Shown here: positions 49,693-57,998 of the stretch, piece by piece
Position numbering within the stretch: the stretch's first letter is position 1
Layout: each line of letters opens with the position of its first letter
Assembly (NCBI GenBank): GCA_963695195.1
Contig: CAVOGE010000007.1
Location: 1,302,001 to 1,366,000 of the forward strand
Reading direction: 5' to 3'
From: CF-167 sp963695195
Lineage (GTDB): Bacteria; Chloroflexota; Limnocylindria; QHBO01
DNA length: 64,000 nt
The notes under the pieces: model-generated
What the model saw: the letters and a program-made list of their open reading frames with translations, nothing else
What the model was told of the DNA's origin: nothing
Databases searched by the model: none
Made by a program: the position numbers and the translations under genes

Positions 49693-50580
49693 TCAGACGC
49701 CGGGCAAGGGCTCGCTGCTCGAGACGGCCGGCGCCGAGGCCGGTCGCATCGGGCGCAGGTAGAGGAAGAGCACCGCGCCGAGGTAGCCGATCCAGGCAAG
49801 CAGCGTCGTCCACTCGGGCGTGGCGGAGTAGCCAAAGATCGCCCGAAGCATCTGGCCGAGGAGGCTCCCGCCGTCGTTCGCATGCGGTAGTACCGCGCTG
49901 ATATCGAAGGCGGTGGCCGTCCCGAAGCCGATCAATCCCGCCTCGATGAACTCGTGCATGGCATGGCTCACCAGGCCCGCGGCGATGAAGACGAGCCCGA
50001 TCCCGGTCCACCGGAAGAAGGTCGCCAGGTTGAGAACGCGGGCACCGCGGTAGAAGCCGTATCCGAGGATCACGGCAACCGCCAGTCCGAGCAGCGCGCC
50101 GACGAGCGTGCTCAGCGCACCGGTCTCCGCTTCCCGGGCCGCTGTCATCTGGCCGAGCAGGAAGAGGCTCGTCTCCACGCCTTCCCGGATCACCGCGGTG
50201 AAGGCGAGCACCGAAAGGCCCCACAGGCTGCCCTCGGTGAGCGCTCGATCGATGCCGCTGTGCAGCTCGCCGCGGATGTTCGCGGCGGTCCGGCGCATCC
50301 AGAAGAGCATCCAGGTTACGACGGCCGCGGCGAGAAGCATCGCGCTCCCCTCGAAGTACTGCTCCGCCGGCTCGGTCAGGCCGCCGATGGTCATGAACAG
50401 GACGGCGCCGACCGCAACGCTCAGCGCGATGGCAGCACCTGATCCGAACCAGATTCGCCCGAAATGTCGGGCATTCCCGGTGCGCGCCAGGTAGGCCAGG
50501 ATGATGCTCACGATGAGCGCCGCCTCGACCCCCTCGCGCAGCCCGGTGAGCAGACCAGTCGTCAGAAAGCCGATGTCCAA
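49693..50580 (-). CDS. FTR1-family iron permease
   Basis: 295 residues, about seven membrane segments. Two R-E-x-x-E iron-binding motifs, in TGLLTGLREGVEAALIVSII and VIREGVETSLFLLG. The C-terminal tail is a short Pro/Ser/Glu-rich stretch (RPMRPASAPAVSSSEPLPGV). FTR1 carries ferric iron after oxidation, usually with a multicopper oxidase or the EfeO/EfeB partners; none is seen nearby. Shine-Dalgarno GGAGGG lies upstream. Iron-dependent control is likely from knowledge of the family but no Fur box was recognised. Confidence 0.9.
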   Translation of the reverse strand: MDIGFLTTGLLTGLREGVEAALIVSIILAYLARTGNARHFGRIWFGSGAAIALSVAVGAVLFMTIGGLTEPAEQYFEGSAMLLAAAVVTWMLFWMRRTAANIRGELHSGIDRALTEGSLWGLSVLAFTAVIREGVETSLFLLGQMTAAREAETGALSTLVGALLGLAVAVILGYGFYRGARVLNLATFFRWTGIGLVFIAAGLVSHAMHEFIEAGLIGFGTATAFDISAVLPHANDGGSLLGQMLRAIFGYSATPEWTTLLAWIGYLGAVLFLYLRPMRPASAPAVSSSEPLPGV

Positions 50581-50778
50581 AGGTGCCCTCCGCGGCAGAT
50601 GCAGGTCTCGCGCCGGCGATGCCGGGCAGGTCGGAGCCTAGCCGAGCCCCGCGGCTCCGTCAACTTAAACCCTACTGGCGGAGTCGGGATTCGTCGGCGA
50701 CCGAGTTGAACCGATTCGGGGACCTCGCCCTGGGGCTAGAATCGAGGGGTCCCAATTCGATTTTTCAGCGGAGTCCGC

Positions 50779-51975
50779 ATGATCGACTTTGCCCTGACCG
50801 ATGCCCAGCGCGAAGCGCAGCGCACCGCGCGAGCCTTCGCCGAGCGCGAGATCCTGCCGCGCATTCACGAACTCGATTCGACGTCGACCTACGATCGGTC
50901 CCTCTACGAGAAGATGGGTGCCGAGGGCTTCCTGGGCCTGCCCATCCCGGAGCGCTACGGTGGTGCCGGGATGGACTACATCGCCTTCGCACTTCTGTGC
51001 GAGGAGATGGAGCGCGCCGACACCGCCTTCCGGGTCGTCCTGTCAGTGCACACCGGGCTGAACTCGCTGACTCTCCTGCAGTGGGCCAACGAGGACCAGA
51101 AGCATCGCTATCTCGTGCCGCAGGCGCGCGGCGAAAAGCTGGCCAGCTTTGGACTTACCGAGCCCGGCGTCGGCAGCGATGCCGCCAACCTGTCGACCAC
51201 CGCGAGGCGGAGCGGCGATCGCTACCTGCTCAACGGCAGCAAGATCTGGATCAGCCTGGCCGATACGGCCGACAGCTTCCTCGTCTTCGCCACCGTTGAC
51301 AAGTCGGCCGGCTACAAGGGGATCACCGCCTTCATCGTCGAGCGCGGCTTCCCCGGATTCAGCACCGATTCGCTCCACGGCAAGCTCGGCGTCCGCGCCG
51401 GCAACACGGGGATCCTCTACTTCAGCGACTGCGAGGTGCCCGTCGAAAACCGGGTCGGCGAAGAGGGAGAGGGGTTCACCATCGCGATGAGCGCCATCGA
51501 CCAGGGCCGCTACACGGTGGCCGCCGGATCAGTGGGGCTGGCGCAGGCGTGCCTGGACGCATCGGTCAAGTACGCCCACGAGCGAAAAGCGTTCGGCGAG
51601 GAGATCGGCCGTCACCAGCTGGTCAAGCAGATGCTCGCCAACATGCACGCCGGCATCGAGGCGGGGCGACTGCTCGTCTTCAAGTCCGGCTGGACCAAGA
51701 ACGCCGGGGCGCGCAGCACTCGCGAGACGAGCCTGGCCAAGTGGTACACCACCGATCACGCGGTGCAGAGTGCCCTCGACGCGATCCAGATCCACGGCGC
51801 GTATGGCTACTCCGACGAGTATCCGGTCGAGCGCTACCTGCGCAACAGCAAGGGATCGGTCATTTACGAGGGAACCAGCCAGATCCACACCCTCATGCAG
51901 GCCGACTACCTGCTCGGCTACCGTCGCGACCGCCCGTTGCGCATGCCCCAGCCGCCCTTCGAAGGAGAGATGTAG
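50779..51975 (+). CDS. Acyl-CoA dehydrogenase
   Basis: 398 residues. Similar to the enzyme at 17307 but a different paralogue. Opening MIDFALTDAQREAQRTARAF, SFGLTEPGVGSDAANLSTTA for the FAD/substrate region, NGSKIWISLADTADSFLVFA, KERK-type segment AHERKAFGEEIGRHQLVKQM, and the ending QIHGAYGYSDEYPVERYLRN with EGTSQIHTLMQADYLLG. FAD-dependent dehydrogenation with ETF as acceptor. Leadered: TAGAAT (50737) and GGAG before ATG 50779. Convergent with a membrane-protein gene 13 nt later. Confidence 0.92.
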   Translation: MIDFALTDAQREAQRTARAFAEREILPRIHELDSTSTYDRSLYEKMGAEGFLGLPIPERYGGAGMDYIAFALLCEEMERADTAFRVVLSVHTGLNSLTLLQWANEDQKHRYLVPQARGEKLASFGLTEPGVGSDAANLSTTARRSGDRYLLNGSKIWISLADTADSFLVFATVDKSAGYKGITAFIVERGFPGFSTDSLHGKLGVRAGNTGILYFSDCEVPVENRVGEEGEGFTIAMSAIDQGRYTVAAGSVGLAQACLDASVKYAHERKAFGEEIGRHQLVKQMLANMHAGIEAGRLLVFKSGWTKNAGARSTRETSLAKWYTTDHAVQSALDAIQIHGAYGYSDEYPVERYLRNSKGSVIYEGTSQIHTLMQADYLLGYRRDRPLRMPQPPFEGEM

Positions 51976-51988
51976 CGGCCGCCTCCGG

Positions 51989-52549
51989 TCAGCGTTCCGA
52001 GTCGTCCTCCGGCGGCTCGACCGGTCGGCGCGGGGAGAGCGCGGTGCCCGAGGCGGGTGGAACGGGGCGCATGTCGACGCCGGGGCGCGGGATGCCGCGC
52101 GGCGTGAGGGACAGCGTCGCCAGCAGCGCGGCCGGCATCAGGACCAACAGCACCGCGGTGGCGGGCAGGGTGTAGGCGAACGTGACCGGGTCGGGTCCGG
52201 TGAATCTCGGGAACGGGAGCACGCCGAGCGCGGCGGCCCACCACAACCCTGCCCCGGCGAACGCCGGCACGATCAGGATGCGCCGCCACCAGCCGCCCTC
52301 CGCCGCGATCGCCACAGACCCCGCGAGGAGGCCACCGACTGCGCCGACCAGGGAGACGACGACGCCGAGTGGCACCCACGGCAGGCGCCCGATCCAGTAG
52401 CCGTCTACCAGCGACACGCCGGGATTGTTGAGGACCTCGACCCAGGCGTAGACGAGCAGGATCGACGGTCCGACGACCATCAGCCAGAGCGAGGCGCTGC
52501 ACGTCTGGCGCGCCGCGCGGACGATCGACGCTCGTTCGGGGTCGGCCAT
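51989..52549 (-). CDS. Four-helix membrane protein of unknown function
   Basis: 186 residues from ATG 52549. About four membrane helices: CSASLWLMVVGPSILLVYAW, GVVVSLVGAVGGLLAGSVAI, RILIVPAFAGAGLWWAAALG, and LPATAVLLVLMPAALLATLS. A Pro/Arg/Glu-rich cytoplasmic tail follows (PRRPVEPPEDDSER). Family not recognised. It is read divergently from the membrane-protein gene at 52572; the start codons are only 22 bp apart, with a mirror-symmetric promoter between. Confidence 0.72.
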   Translation of the reverse strand: MADPERASIVRAARQTCSASLWLMVVGPSILLVYAWVEVLNNPGVSLVDGYWIGRLPWVPLGVVVSLVGAVGGLLAGSVAIAAEGGWWRRILIVPAFAGAGLWWAAALGVLPFPRFTGPDPVTFAYTLPATAVLLVLMPAALLATLSLTPRGIPRPGVDMRPVPPASGTALSPRRPVEPPEDDSER

Positions 52550-52556
52550 GGGCGGC

Positions 52557-52564
52557 ACTATACT
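52557..52564. promoter_or_regulatory. Mirror-symmetric bidirectional leaderless promoter
   Basis: ACTATACT holds two overlapping -10 boxes: TATACT (52559-52564) on the plus strand and TATAGT (complement of 52557-52562) on the minus strand. Each lies exactly 7 nt from its own ATG (52572 and 52549). Both divergent genes would be leaderless, and one polymerase at a time could use the site. Confidence 0.55.
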
Positions 52565-52571
52565 CGCGGCA

Positions 52572-53117
52572 ATGAGTCGAACCGTCGAGCTGTCGCTCGG
52601 CCTGATGCTGCTGGCGATCGGGGTGCTGGTGCTGGCCAGCCAGGCGATCGGTGACTGGATCTCCGGCCTCGGAATCAGCCGCGAGCTGCTCGCCTGGTGG
52701 CCGCTGCTGCTCGTGGTGCTCTCGCTCTTCTTCCTGGTTCCCTCACTGGTTGGTCGGCAGGATCCGCGCCTGCGCGCCGGTATGGTGATCCCCGGGGCAT
52801 TCCTCGCCGGTGTCGGCGGCACGCTGCTGTACACGAGCATCAACGACCGATGGATGGAGTGGTCGTACCTGTGGACCTCGATCCCGTTCTCGATCGGGCT
52901 TGGCCTGTACGCCGCCGGCCTGATCGCCGACCTGCCGGCATTCAAATGGATCGGATCGGGGATGGCGATCGGTGCGGTAGTTGCGTACCTTGCCTTTGCC
53001 ACCGCCTTTGGTGGCGAGGCATTCCGGGTCGTCGGCGCGGTGGGCATCATCGCCCTGGGGCTGGCGCTCATCGCCGGCGGGCTCGCCGAGCGGTTGAGCC
53101 GGAAGGGCCCCGCCTAG
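52572..53117 (+). CDS. Membrane protein of unknown function, about six helices
   Basis: 181 residues from ATG 52572; the upstream in-frame ATG at 52548 is rejected because the -10 box lies inside that extension. Hydrophobic segments: LSLGLMLLAIGVLVLASQAI, ELLAWWPLLLVVLSLFFLVP, RAGMVIPGAFLAGVGGTLLY, SIPFSIGLGLYAAGLIADLP, IGSGMAIGAVVAYLAFATAF, and AVGIIALGLALIAGGLAERL. No family recognised. Its stop TAG shares CTAG with the stop of the convergent S9 peptidase. Confidence 0.75.
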   Translation: MSRTVELSLGLMLLAIGVLVLASQAIGDWISGLGISRELLAWWPLLLVVLSLFFLVPSLVGRQDPRLRAGMVIPGAFLAGVGGTLLYTSINDRWMEWSYLWTSIPFSIGLGLYAAGLIADLPAFKWIGSGMAIGAVVAYLAFATAFGGEAFRVVGAVGIIALGLALIAGGLAERLSRKGPA

Positions 53118-55114
53118 CCCTCGGCGCCGCGCACCCAGCGGTCGAACCAGGCGAGGATCCGCTCCATGCGGTCGATCCGTCGGTCGGGCCGCCCGTCGTT
53201 CTTCATGCCGTGGAACTCCTCGGGGTAGACGATCCACTCCACCTCGCGACCGAGCACGCGAAGCGCGGTGAAGAGCTGCTCGTTGTCGGGCATCGGGCAG
53301 TTGCGATCCTCTTCGGCCTGCAGCATCAGCAGCGGGGTATTGATGCTGCGCACGTTGCTGATGGGCGAGGTGGCCCAGAGCTGATCGATCCCCTTGCGCG
53401 AGAGCGGATCGCCGAGCTTCGCGCGCCGGTTGAAGTGCACGCCGAAATACGAGTTGCCCCACGCCGAGACCTGGTTGGCCACCCCGTTCTCGGCGACGGC
53501 GCCGGCGAATCGATTCGTGGCGCCCACCAGCCACTGGGTCAGGTAGCCACCGTACGAGAGGCCCATCACGCCCAATCGCCCCGGGTCGGCCAACCCGAGC
53601 GCGATGACGTGATCAATCGCAGCCAGCGCATCGGCCGCGTCGACGTCACCCCAGCGACCGCCCAGGGCGCGGATCCACGCCGACCCGAACGTGTTCGAGC
53701 CGCGGATGTTCGGCATCAGGACCCGGTAGCCATGGCCGGTGAGCATGGTCGAATCCATCGTTCCGCCCGGCGCCCAGCCACCGGTCGGGCCGCCGTGGAT
53801 CTGCAGGATGGTGGGCAGCGGCTCGTCGCCGGCGTCCGCCGGTGACGCCAGCCAGGCCTGCATCCGTCCGCCTGGCCCGTCGATCCACAGCTCATCCCAG
53901 CGGGGGAGCGGGAAGCGGCGCTGCCAGCCGGACCCGTTGCGAGTGAGCGTCCGCAAGCGCCCGACAGAGTCGGCGCCGCTCTCGATGGCGTAGATCTCGG
54001 CTGCGTGCCGGTCGTTGCCGGCGGCGAGCGCCACGCGCCCCGCGCCCGTGGCAAGGGCGGCGCCGACCAGCCTCCCTGCGGGGACCAGCGGCGTGGCCTC
54101 GCCAGCGGTCGTCACGCGCCACGGCACGTTGCGTCCCTCCGAGGCGACGATCACCGCGAGGGTCTCGTTGTCGATCCAGAGCGGGCCGGGGGCGTCATCG
54201 GTCTGGACCATGTCGGCCCACGCATCGCAGCCGACCGATCGGTCGAGGTCAGCAGTGAGCGGCCTCGGTGGTCCTCCGGCGACGGGCGCAACCCAGAGCC
54301 CGGCCAGCACATGGTCCGCCGGGTCCTCAACATCGGTGCCGATGAAGGCAACCTGCCGGCCGTCAGGGGAGATTGCAGGGCGCTCGGCATCACCCGCCAG
54401 GCTCGCCAGGTCACGGACCTCGCCGCCGCCCGCGTCGACCCGGAAGAGCTGGCTGCGGGGAGAGATGTTCCAGTCGGGGCCGGTGTCGGCGGCGAACGCC
54501 AGCCAGGTGCCGTCGGGCGACCAGCATGGGGTTGCCACGTCGTAATCGCCTGACGTCAACTGGAGTGGCTGCGCCCCGGCGCGTGCAGGCGCCACGAACA
54601 GGTGGGAGCGCCGCGAGAGGTGCCCGGACTCGTCGTCGCGGAAGTCGGTGCGGGTGATGCGGCGCGCCCGCAGCGCCTTGCCCTTTACTTCCGGGCCGAC
54701 CGCGAACCGATGCTCACCCGCCTGTGCGGTGAATGCCAGGAGCGTTCCGTCCGGGCTCCAGCGCGGCGCGGCCGCACCGTGTGGCATGCGCGTCACCTGT
54801 CGCGGCGACCCGCCGGCGACGGGCCTGACCCAGATCTGCGCCTCGCCCTCCGCACCGCCCGCGGGACCTCGGACGAAGGCGACGCGCCCTCCATCAGGCG
54901 AGATCGCCGGTGAGCCGTCGCGGGTCAATCCATCGGTCAGTCGGCGCGCCGCGCCTCCCGACCAGGCGACCGTCCACAGGTGCGAGCGGTAGTGGCCGCC
55001 GACCACCGTGCGGCGGGCATAGACGATCAGGCTCCCGTCCCGCGACAGGTCAAACGACTCGATGGCCGCCTGGGCGGAGACCATCGCGCGGCCGGTCGGC
55101 CCGGTTCTTGGCAT
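53114..55114 (-). CDS. S9-family prolyl-oligopeptidase-like peptidase
   Basis: 666 residues from ATG 55114; an ATG at 55126 is inside the -10 box and is less likely. The N-terminal part is a seven-bladed beta-propeller with repeats such as DGSPAISPDGGRVAFVRGP and ATPCWSPDGTWLAFAADTG. The C-terminal alpha/beta-hydrolase domain has nucleophile Ser in MGLSYGGYLTQWLV, Asp in MLQAEEDRNCPMPD and His in YPEEFHGMKND. Serine peptidase of acylaminoacyl/dipeptidyl-peptidase type; no signal peptide seen, so likely cytoplasmic. Confidence 0.92.
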   Translation of the reverse strand: MPRTGPTGRAMVSAQAAIESFDLSRDGSLIVYARRTVVGGHYRSHLWTVAWSGGAARRLTDGLTRDGSPAISPDGGRVAFVRGPAGGAEGEAQIWVRPVAGGSPRQVTRMPHGAAAPRWSPDGTLLAFTAQAGEHRFAVGPEVKGKALRARRITRTDFRDDESGHLSRRSHLFVAPARAGAQPLQLTSGDYDVATPCWSPDGTWLAFAADTGPDWNISPRSQLFRVDAGGGEVRDLASLAGDAERPAISPDGRQVAFIGTDVEDPADHVLAGLWVAPVAGGPPRPLTADLDRSVGCDAWADMVQTDDAPGPLWIDNETLAVIVASEGRNVPWRVTTAGEATPLVPAGRLVGAALATGAGRVALAAGNDRHAAEIYAIESGADSVGRLRTLTRNGSGWQRRFPLPRWDELWIDGPGGRMQAWLASPADAGDEPLPTILQIHGGPTGGWAPGGTMDSTMLTGHGYRVLMPNIRGSNTFGSAWIRALGGRWGDVDAADALAAIDHVIALGLADPGRLGVMGLSYGGYLTQWLVGATNRFAGAVAENGVANQVSAWGNSYFGVHFNRRAKLGDPLSRKGIDQLWATSPISNVRSINTPLLMLQAEEDRNCPMPDNEQLFTALRVLGREVEWIVYPEEFHGMKNDGRPDRRIDRMERILAWFDRWVRGAEG

Positions 55115-55121
55115 GGTGCCG

Positions 55122-55127
55122 AGCATA
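55122..55127 (-). promoter_or_regulatory. -10 box of a leaderless promoter (S9 peptidase)
   Basis: On the minus strand TATGCT lies 7 nt before ATG 55114 and supports that start over ATG 55126. Confidence 0.45.
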
Positions 55128-55216
55128 GACGAGCACCGATTCTTCTGGACTGCGCCACCGCGCTTGTGCCATTCTCCTGCCGTCCGGTTTCGGTCATCGG
55201 CCCGAAGGAGATTCGC

Positions 55217-56911
55217 ATGCGTTCGACCCGACCCGTCCTCCTGCCGGCGTTTGCCGCGCTCAGCATCATCGTGGCGGCCTGCACCACGTCGTCGCCCTCG
55301 GGGTCATCGGAGCCGTCCGGGAGCGTCGCGCCGGTCAGTGGCGGCACGGTGCGCATCGGGATCGGCGGCTTTCCGGACAGCCTGAATCCAGGCAACGGAC
55401 TGCTCACCGAGTCCTACACACTGTATGAGCTCGTCTACGACACGCCGATCGGGCTGACCCCCGAGGGCGACTTTGTCCCGGAGCTGGCGAAGAGCTGGAC
55501 GGTGAGCGATGACGGCCTCACCTGGAGCGTGGAGCTGATCGACAACGCGGTCTTCCACGACGGGACGCCGCTGACCGCGGAAGACCTCAAGTACTCGCTC
55601 GAGCTGTACCGCGACACACCGGAGTTCCCGTATCAGCCCGCCTACCCCGATGTCTTCACCGACATCGAGGTCGTGGATCCGACGCACCTGACGATCACCC
55701 TCGAGGACGCGATCGGGAACTTCGAGTCGCGGATGGTCTTCATGTACGTGCTGCCCAAGCACATCTGGGAGCAGGTCGACGATCCGGTCGCCTTCCAGAA
55801 CGAAGCGATGATCGGCTCCGGGCCCTTCAAGTTCGTGGAGAGCGAGCAGGGGCAGTTCACGCGCCTGGCCGCCAACAAGGACTGGTGGGCCGGCGCGCCG
55901 AACGTCGATGAGGTCATCTTCCAGACCTACGACAACGCCGACGCTCGCGTGGCGGCGCTCGTCAACGGCGACATCGACATGATCACCGAGTTCCCGAACA
56001 CGGCTGTCGCGGCGTTGCGCAACGCCGAGAACGTCGAAGTGGTCGTCGCCGATCCGGTGAGCGGCAGTCTGAGCGACATCATTCCCAACATCGTGGAGCC
56101 GGAGAACTGCCCGGTTGATGAGGGCGGCGTGTGCAGCGGCCACCCGGCCCTGCTTGACGTGCAGGTCCGCCGTGCGCTGGCGACGGGGATGGACAAGCAG
56201 CAGATCATCGACGTGGTCCTGCTTGGCCTTGGCTCCCCCGGGCTGTCGATGGTGCCACGTGGCCTTGGCGACTTCTTCGCCTCCGATGTGAGCGACTACC
56301 CGTATGACCCGGCAGCGGCGAACGAGCTGCTGGATGCGGCCGGCTACGAGGACAGCGACGGCGACGGGATCCGCGAGTGCCTTGCCGACCAGGATTGCCC
56401 GACCGGCGACCTGACCTTCCGGTTCAACTACCCTGACGACAGTGACGGCAGCCCGCGCGTGGCGGACATGCTCAAGGCGATGTGGGCGGAGATCGGCATC
56501 AAGATCGAGATCCAGGCCCTGGATCCCGACACGCTGACAAGCGTCTGTTGCCCGACCTTCGACTTCGACCTGATCCTGTGGGGCTGGGGGTCCGACCCCG
56601 ATCCGGCCTTCCTGTTGGGCGTCGCGCTGTGCGACGAGATCCCCTTCGGCTTCAGCGAGACCGGCTACTGCAATCCCGACTACGACGAGCTGTACGCCCG
56701 TCAGGGCGTGGAGCCTGACCACGCCGCCAGGGTGGCGATCGTCCACGAGATGCAGCAGATCCTGGTGGACGACGTCGTCTACATCATCCCGTACTACGAG
56801 GGCAGCACCCAGGCCTATCGGTCCGACCGGTTCACCGGCTGGGTGACGGGACCGACCACTATCGGTCTCGAGGATCCGAGCTCGCTCGCGATCATCTCCA
56901 AGGTCCAGTAG
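55217..56911 (+). CDS. Peptide/nickel-type ABC substrate-binding lipoprotein
   Basis: 564 residues from ATG 55217 with AAGGAG seven bases upstream. Lipobox SIIVAACT; the lipidation Cys is near residue 22, followed by a Ser/Gly-rich linker. SBP_bac_5 fold: LAKSWTVSDDGLTWSVELID, DGTPLTAEDLKYSLELYRD, and late ILWGWGSDPDPAFLLG. Several Cys pairs (PENCPVDEGGVCSG, IRECLADQDCPTG, SVCCPTFD) are unusual for the family and suggest disulfides. It gives the solute to the DppB/DppC-type permeases and is first of a four-gene operon. Confidence 0.92.
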   Translation: MRSTRPVLLPAFAALSIIVAACTTSSPSGSSEPSGSVAPVSGGTVRIGIGGFPDSLNPGNGLLTESYTLYELVYDTPIGLTPEGDFVPELAKSWTVSDDGLTWSVELIDNAVFHDGTPLTAEDLKYSLELYRDTPEFPYQPAYPDVFTDIEVVDPTHLTITLEDAIGNFESRMVFMYVLPKHIWEQVDDPVAFQNEAMIGSGPFKFVESEQGQFTRLAANKDWWAGAPNVDEVIFQTYDNADARVAALVNGDIDMITEFPNTAVAALRNAENVEVVVADPVSGSLSDIIPNIVEPENCPVDEGGVCSGHPALLDVQVRRALATGMDKQQIIDVVLLGLGSPGLSMVPRGLGDFFASDVSDYPYDPAAANELLDAAGYEDSDGDGIRECLADQDCPTGDLTFRFNYPDDSDGSPRVADMLKAMWAEIGIKIEIQALDPDTLTSVCCPTFDFDLILWGWGSDPDPAFLLGVALCDEIPFGFSETGYCNPDYDELYARQGVEPDHAARVAIVHEMQQILVDDVVYIIPYYEGSTQAYRSDRFTGWVTGPTTIGLEDPSSLAIISKVQ

Positions 56912-56935
56912 CAGCGAGCGCGGAACGGCGCGAAT

Positions 56936-56964
56936 GATCGGCGGGGCGCAACGCCCCGCCGATC
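56936..56964 (+). other. Intercistronic hairpin after the peptide-binding protein gene
   Basis: Perfect 13-bp stem: GATCGGCGGGGCG (56936-56948) with CGCCCCGCCGATC (56952-56964) around a CAA loop. A T run is absent, and it lies just before the permease start. Same place and style as the hairpin at 44443. Likely raises binding-protein mRNA relative to permease mRNA. Confidence 0.65.
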
Positions 56965-56986
56965 TGGTTCTGTCCGGAGGTACAGC

Positions 56987-57994
56987 GTGAAGGGACGAGC
57001 CGCCTACCTGGCATCCCGGGTTGGCTGGGCGCTGCTCACCATCTTCGTGGTGGTCACCTTCAACTTCCTGCTCTTCCGCATCCTGCCCGGCGACCCGGCG
57101 CGAAACGTCAGCAAGGACCCGCGGCTGACCCCCGCCACGGTGGCGGCCCTGACCGTACGCTTCGGCCTCGATAAGCCGGTCCTCATCAATACCGAGAGCG
57201 GCAACCCGTTCGATTCGCAGTACTTCATCTACCTCGGTTCACTGGCCCGTGGCGATTTCGGGGTCAGCTATGCCTTCCGCGACCGATCGGTGGGGGAGCT
57301 GCTCGGCGGCGCGCTGGTCAACACGTTATGGCTGATCCTGCCCGCGCAGATCCTCTCGATCGGACTCGGCATGGTGCTGGGCCTGCTGGCGGCGTGGCGG
57401 CGCGGCCGCTCGCTTGATGTGTCGGCCCTCACCTTCAGCCTCTTCATGTGGTCGCTGCCGACCTTCTTCCTCGGGATCATCCTGCTGTTTGCCGGTTCGT
57501 CGTGGTTCGGCCTGCCCACCGCCGGCCGGATCACGGTCGGTGCCGAGTTCGGCTCGTACTGGGAGGAGCTGGCCGACATCGGGCGTCACCTGCTGATGCC
57601 CACCCTTGCCTTCACCCTCGTGCTGCTCGGCGAGTACATGCTGATCATGCGCAGCAGCGTGATGGAGGTGTTCAGCGAGGACTACATCCTCACCGCCAAG
57701 GCGAAGGGGCTGAACACCTTCCAGATCATCCGCGACCACGCCCTCCGCAACGCGATGTTGCCGATGGTGACCCTGATCGCCATCAACCTGGGCTTCACCG
57801 TATCGGGCGCCATCCAGATCGAGTCGGTCTTCAGCTGGCCCGGCCTCGGGTCACTCACCGTGTCGGCCGTTCGCGATCGTGACTACCCGGTCCTGCAGGG
57901 TGCCTTCCTGTTGCTCGCCATCGCGGTGGTGATCGCCAACCTGCTCGCAGATCTGGTGTACGGCTGGCTCGACCCCCGGGTCTCGGAAGCGTGA
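56987..57994 (+). CDS. dppB: Peptide/nickel-type ABC permease, DppB-like
   Basis: 335 residues from GTG 56987 with GGAGG upstream. About six membrane helices, the first being VGWALLTIFVVVTFNFLLFR. The family pattern RILPGDPARNVSKDPRLTPA at the N-terminus and the EAA coupling loop in FSEDYILTAKAKGLNTFQII are clear. SWPGLGSLTVSAVRDRDYPV is characteristic of DppB. Followed four bases later by the DppC-ATPase fusion gene. Confidence 0.92.
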   Translation: MKGRAAYLASRVGWALLTIFVVVTFNFLLFRILPGDPARNVSKDPRLTPATVAALTVRFGLDKPVLINTESGNPFDSQYFIYLGSLARGDFGVSYAFRDRSVGELLGGALVNTLWLILPAQILSIGLGMVLGLLAAWRRGRSLDVSALTFSLFMWSLPTFFLGIILLFAGSSWFGLPTAGRITVGAEFGSYWEELADIGRHLLMPTLAFTLVLLGEYMLIMRSSVMEVFSEDYILTAKAKGLNTFQIIRDHALRNAMLPMVTLIAINLGFTVSGAIQIESVFSWPGLGSLTVSAVRDRDYPVLQGAFLLLAIAVVIANLLADLVYGWLDPRVSEA

Positions 57995-57998
57995 GCCG

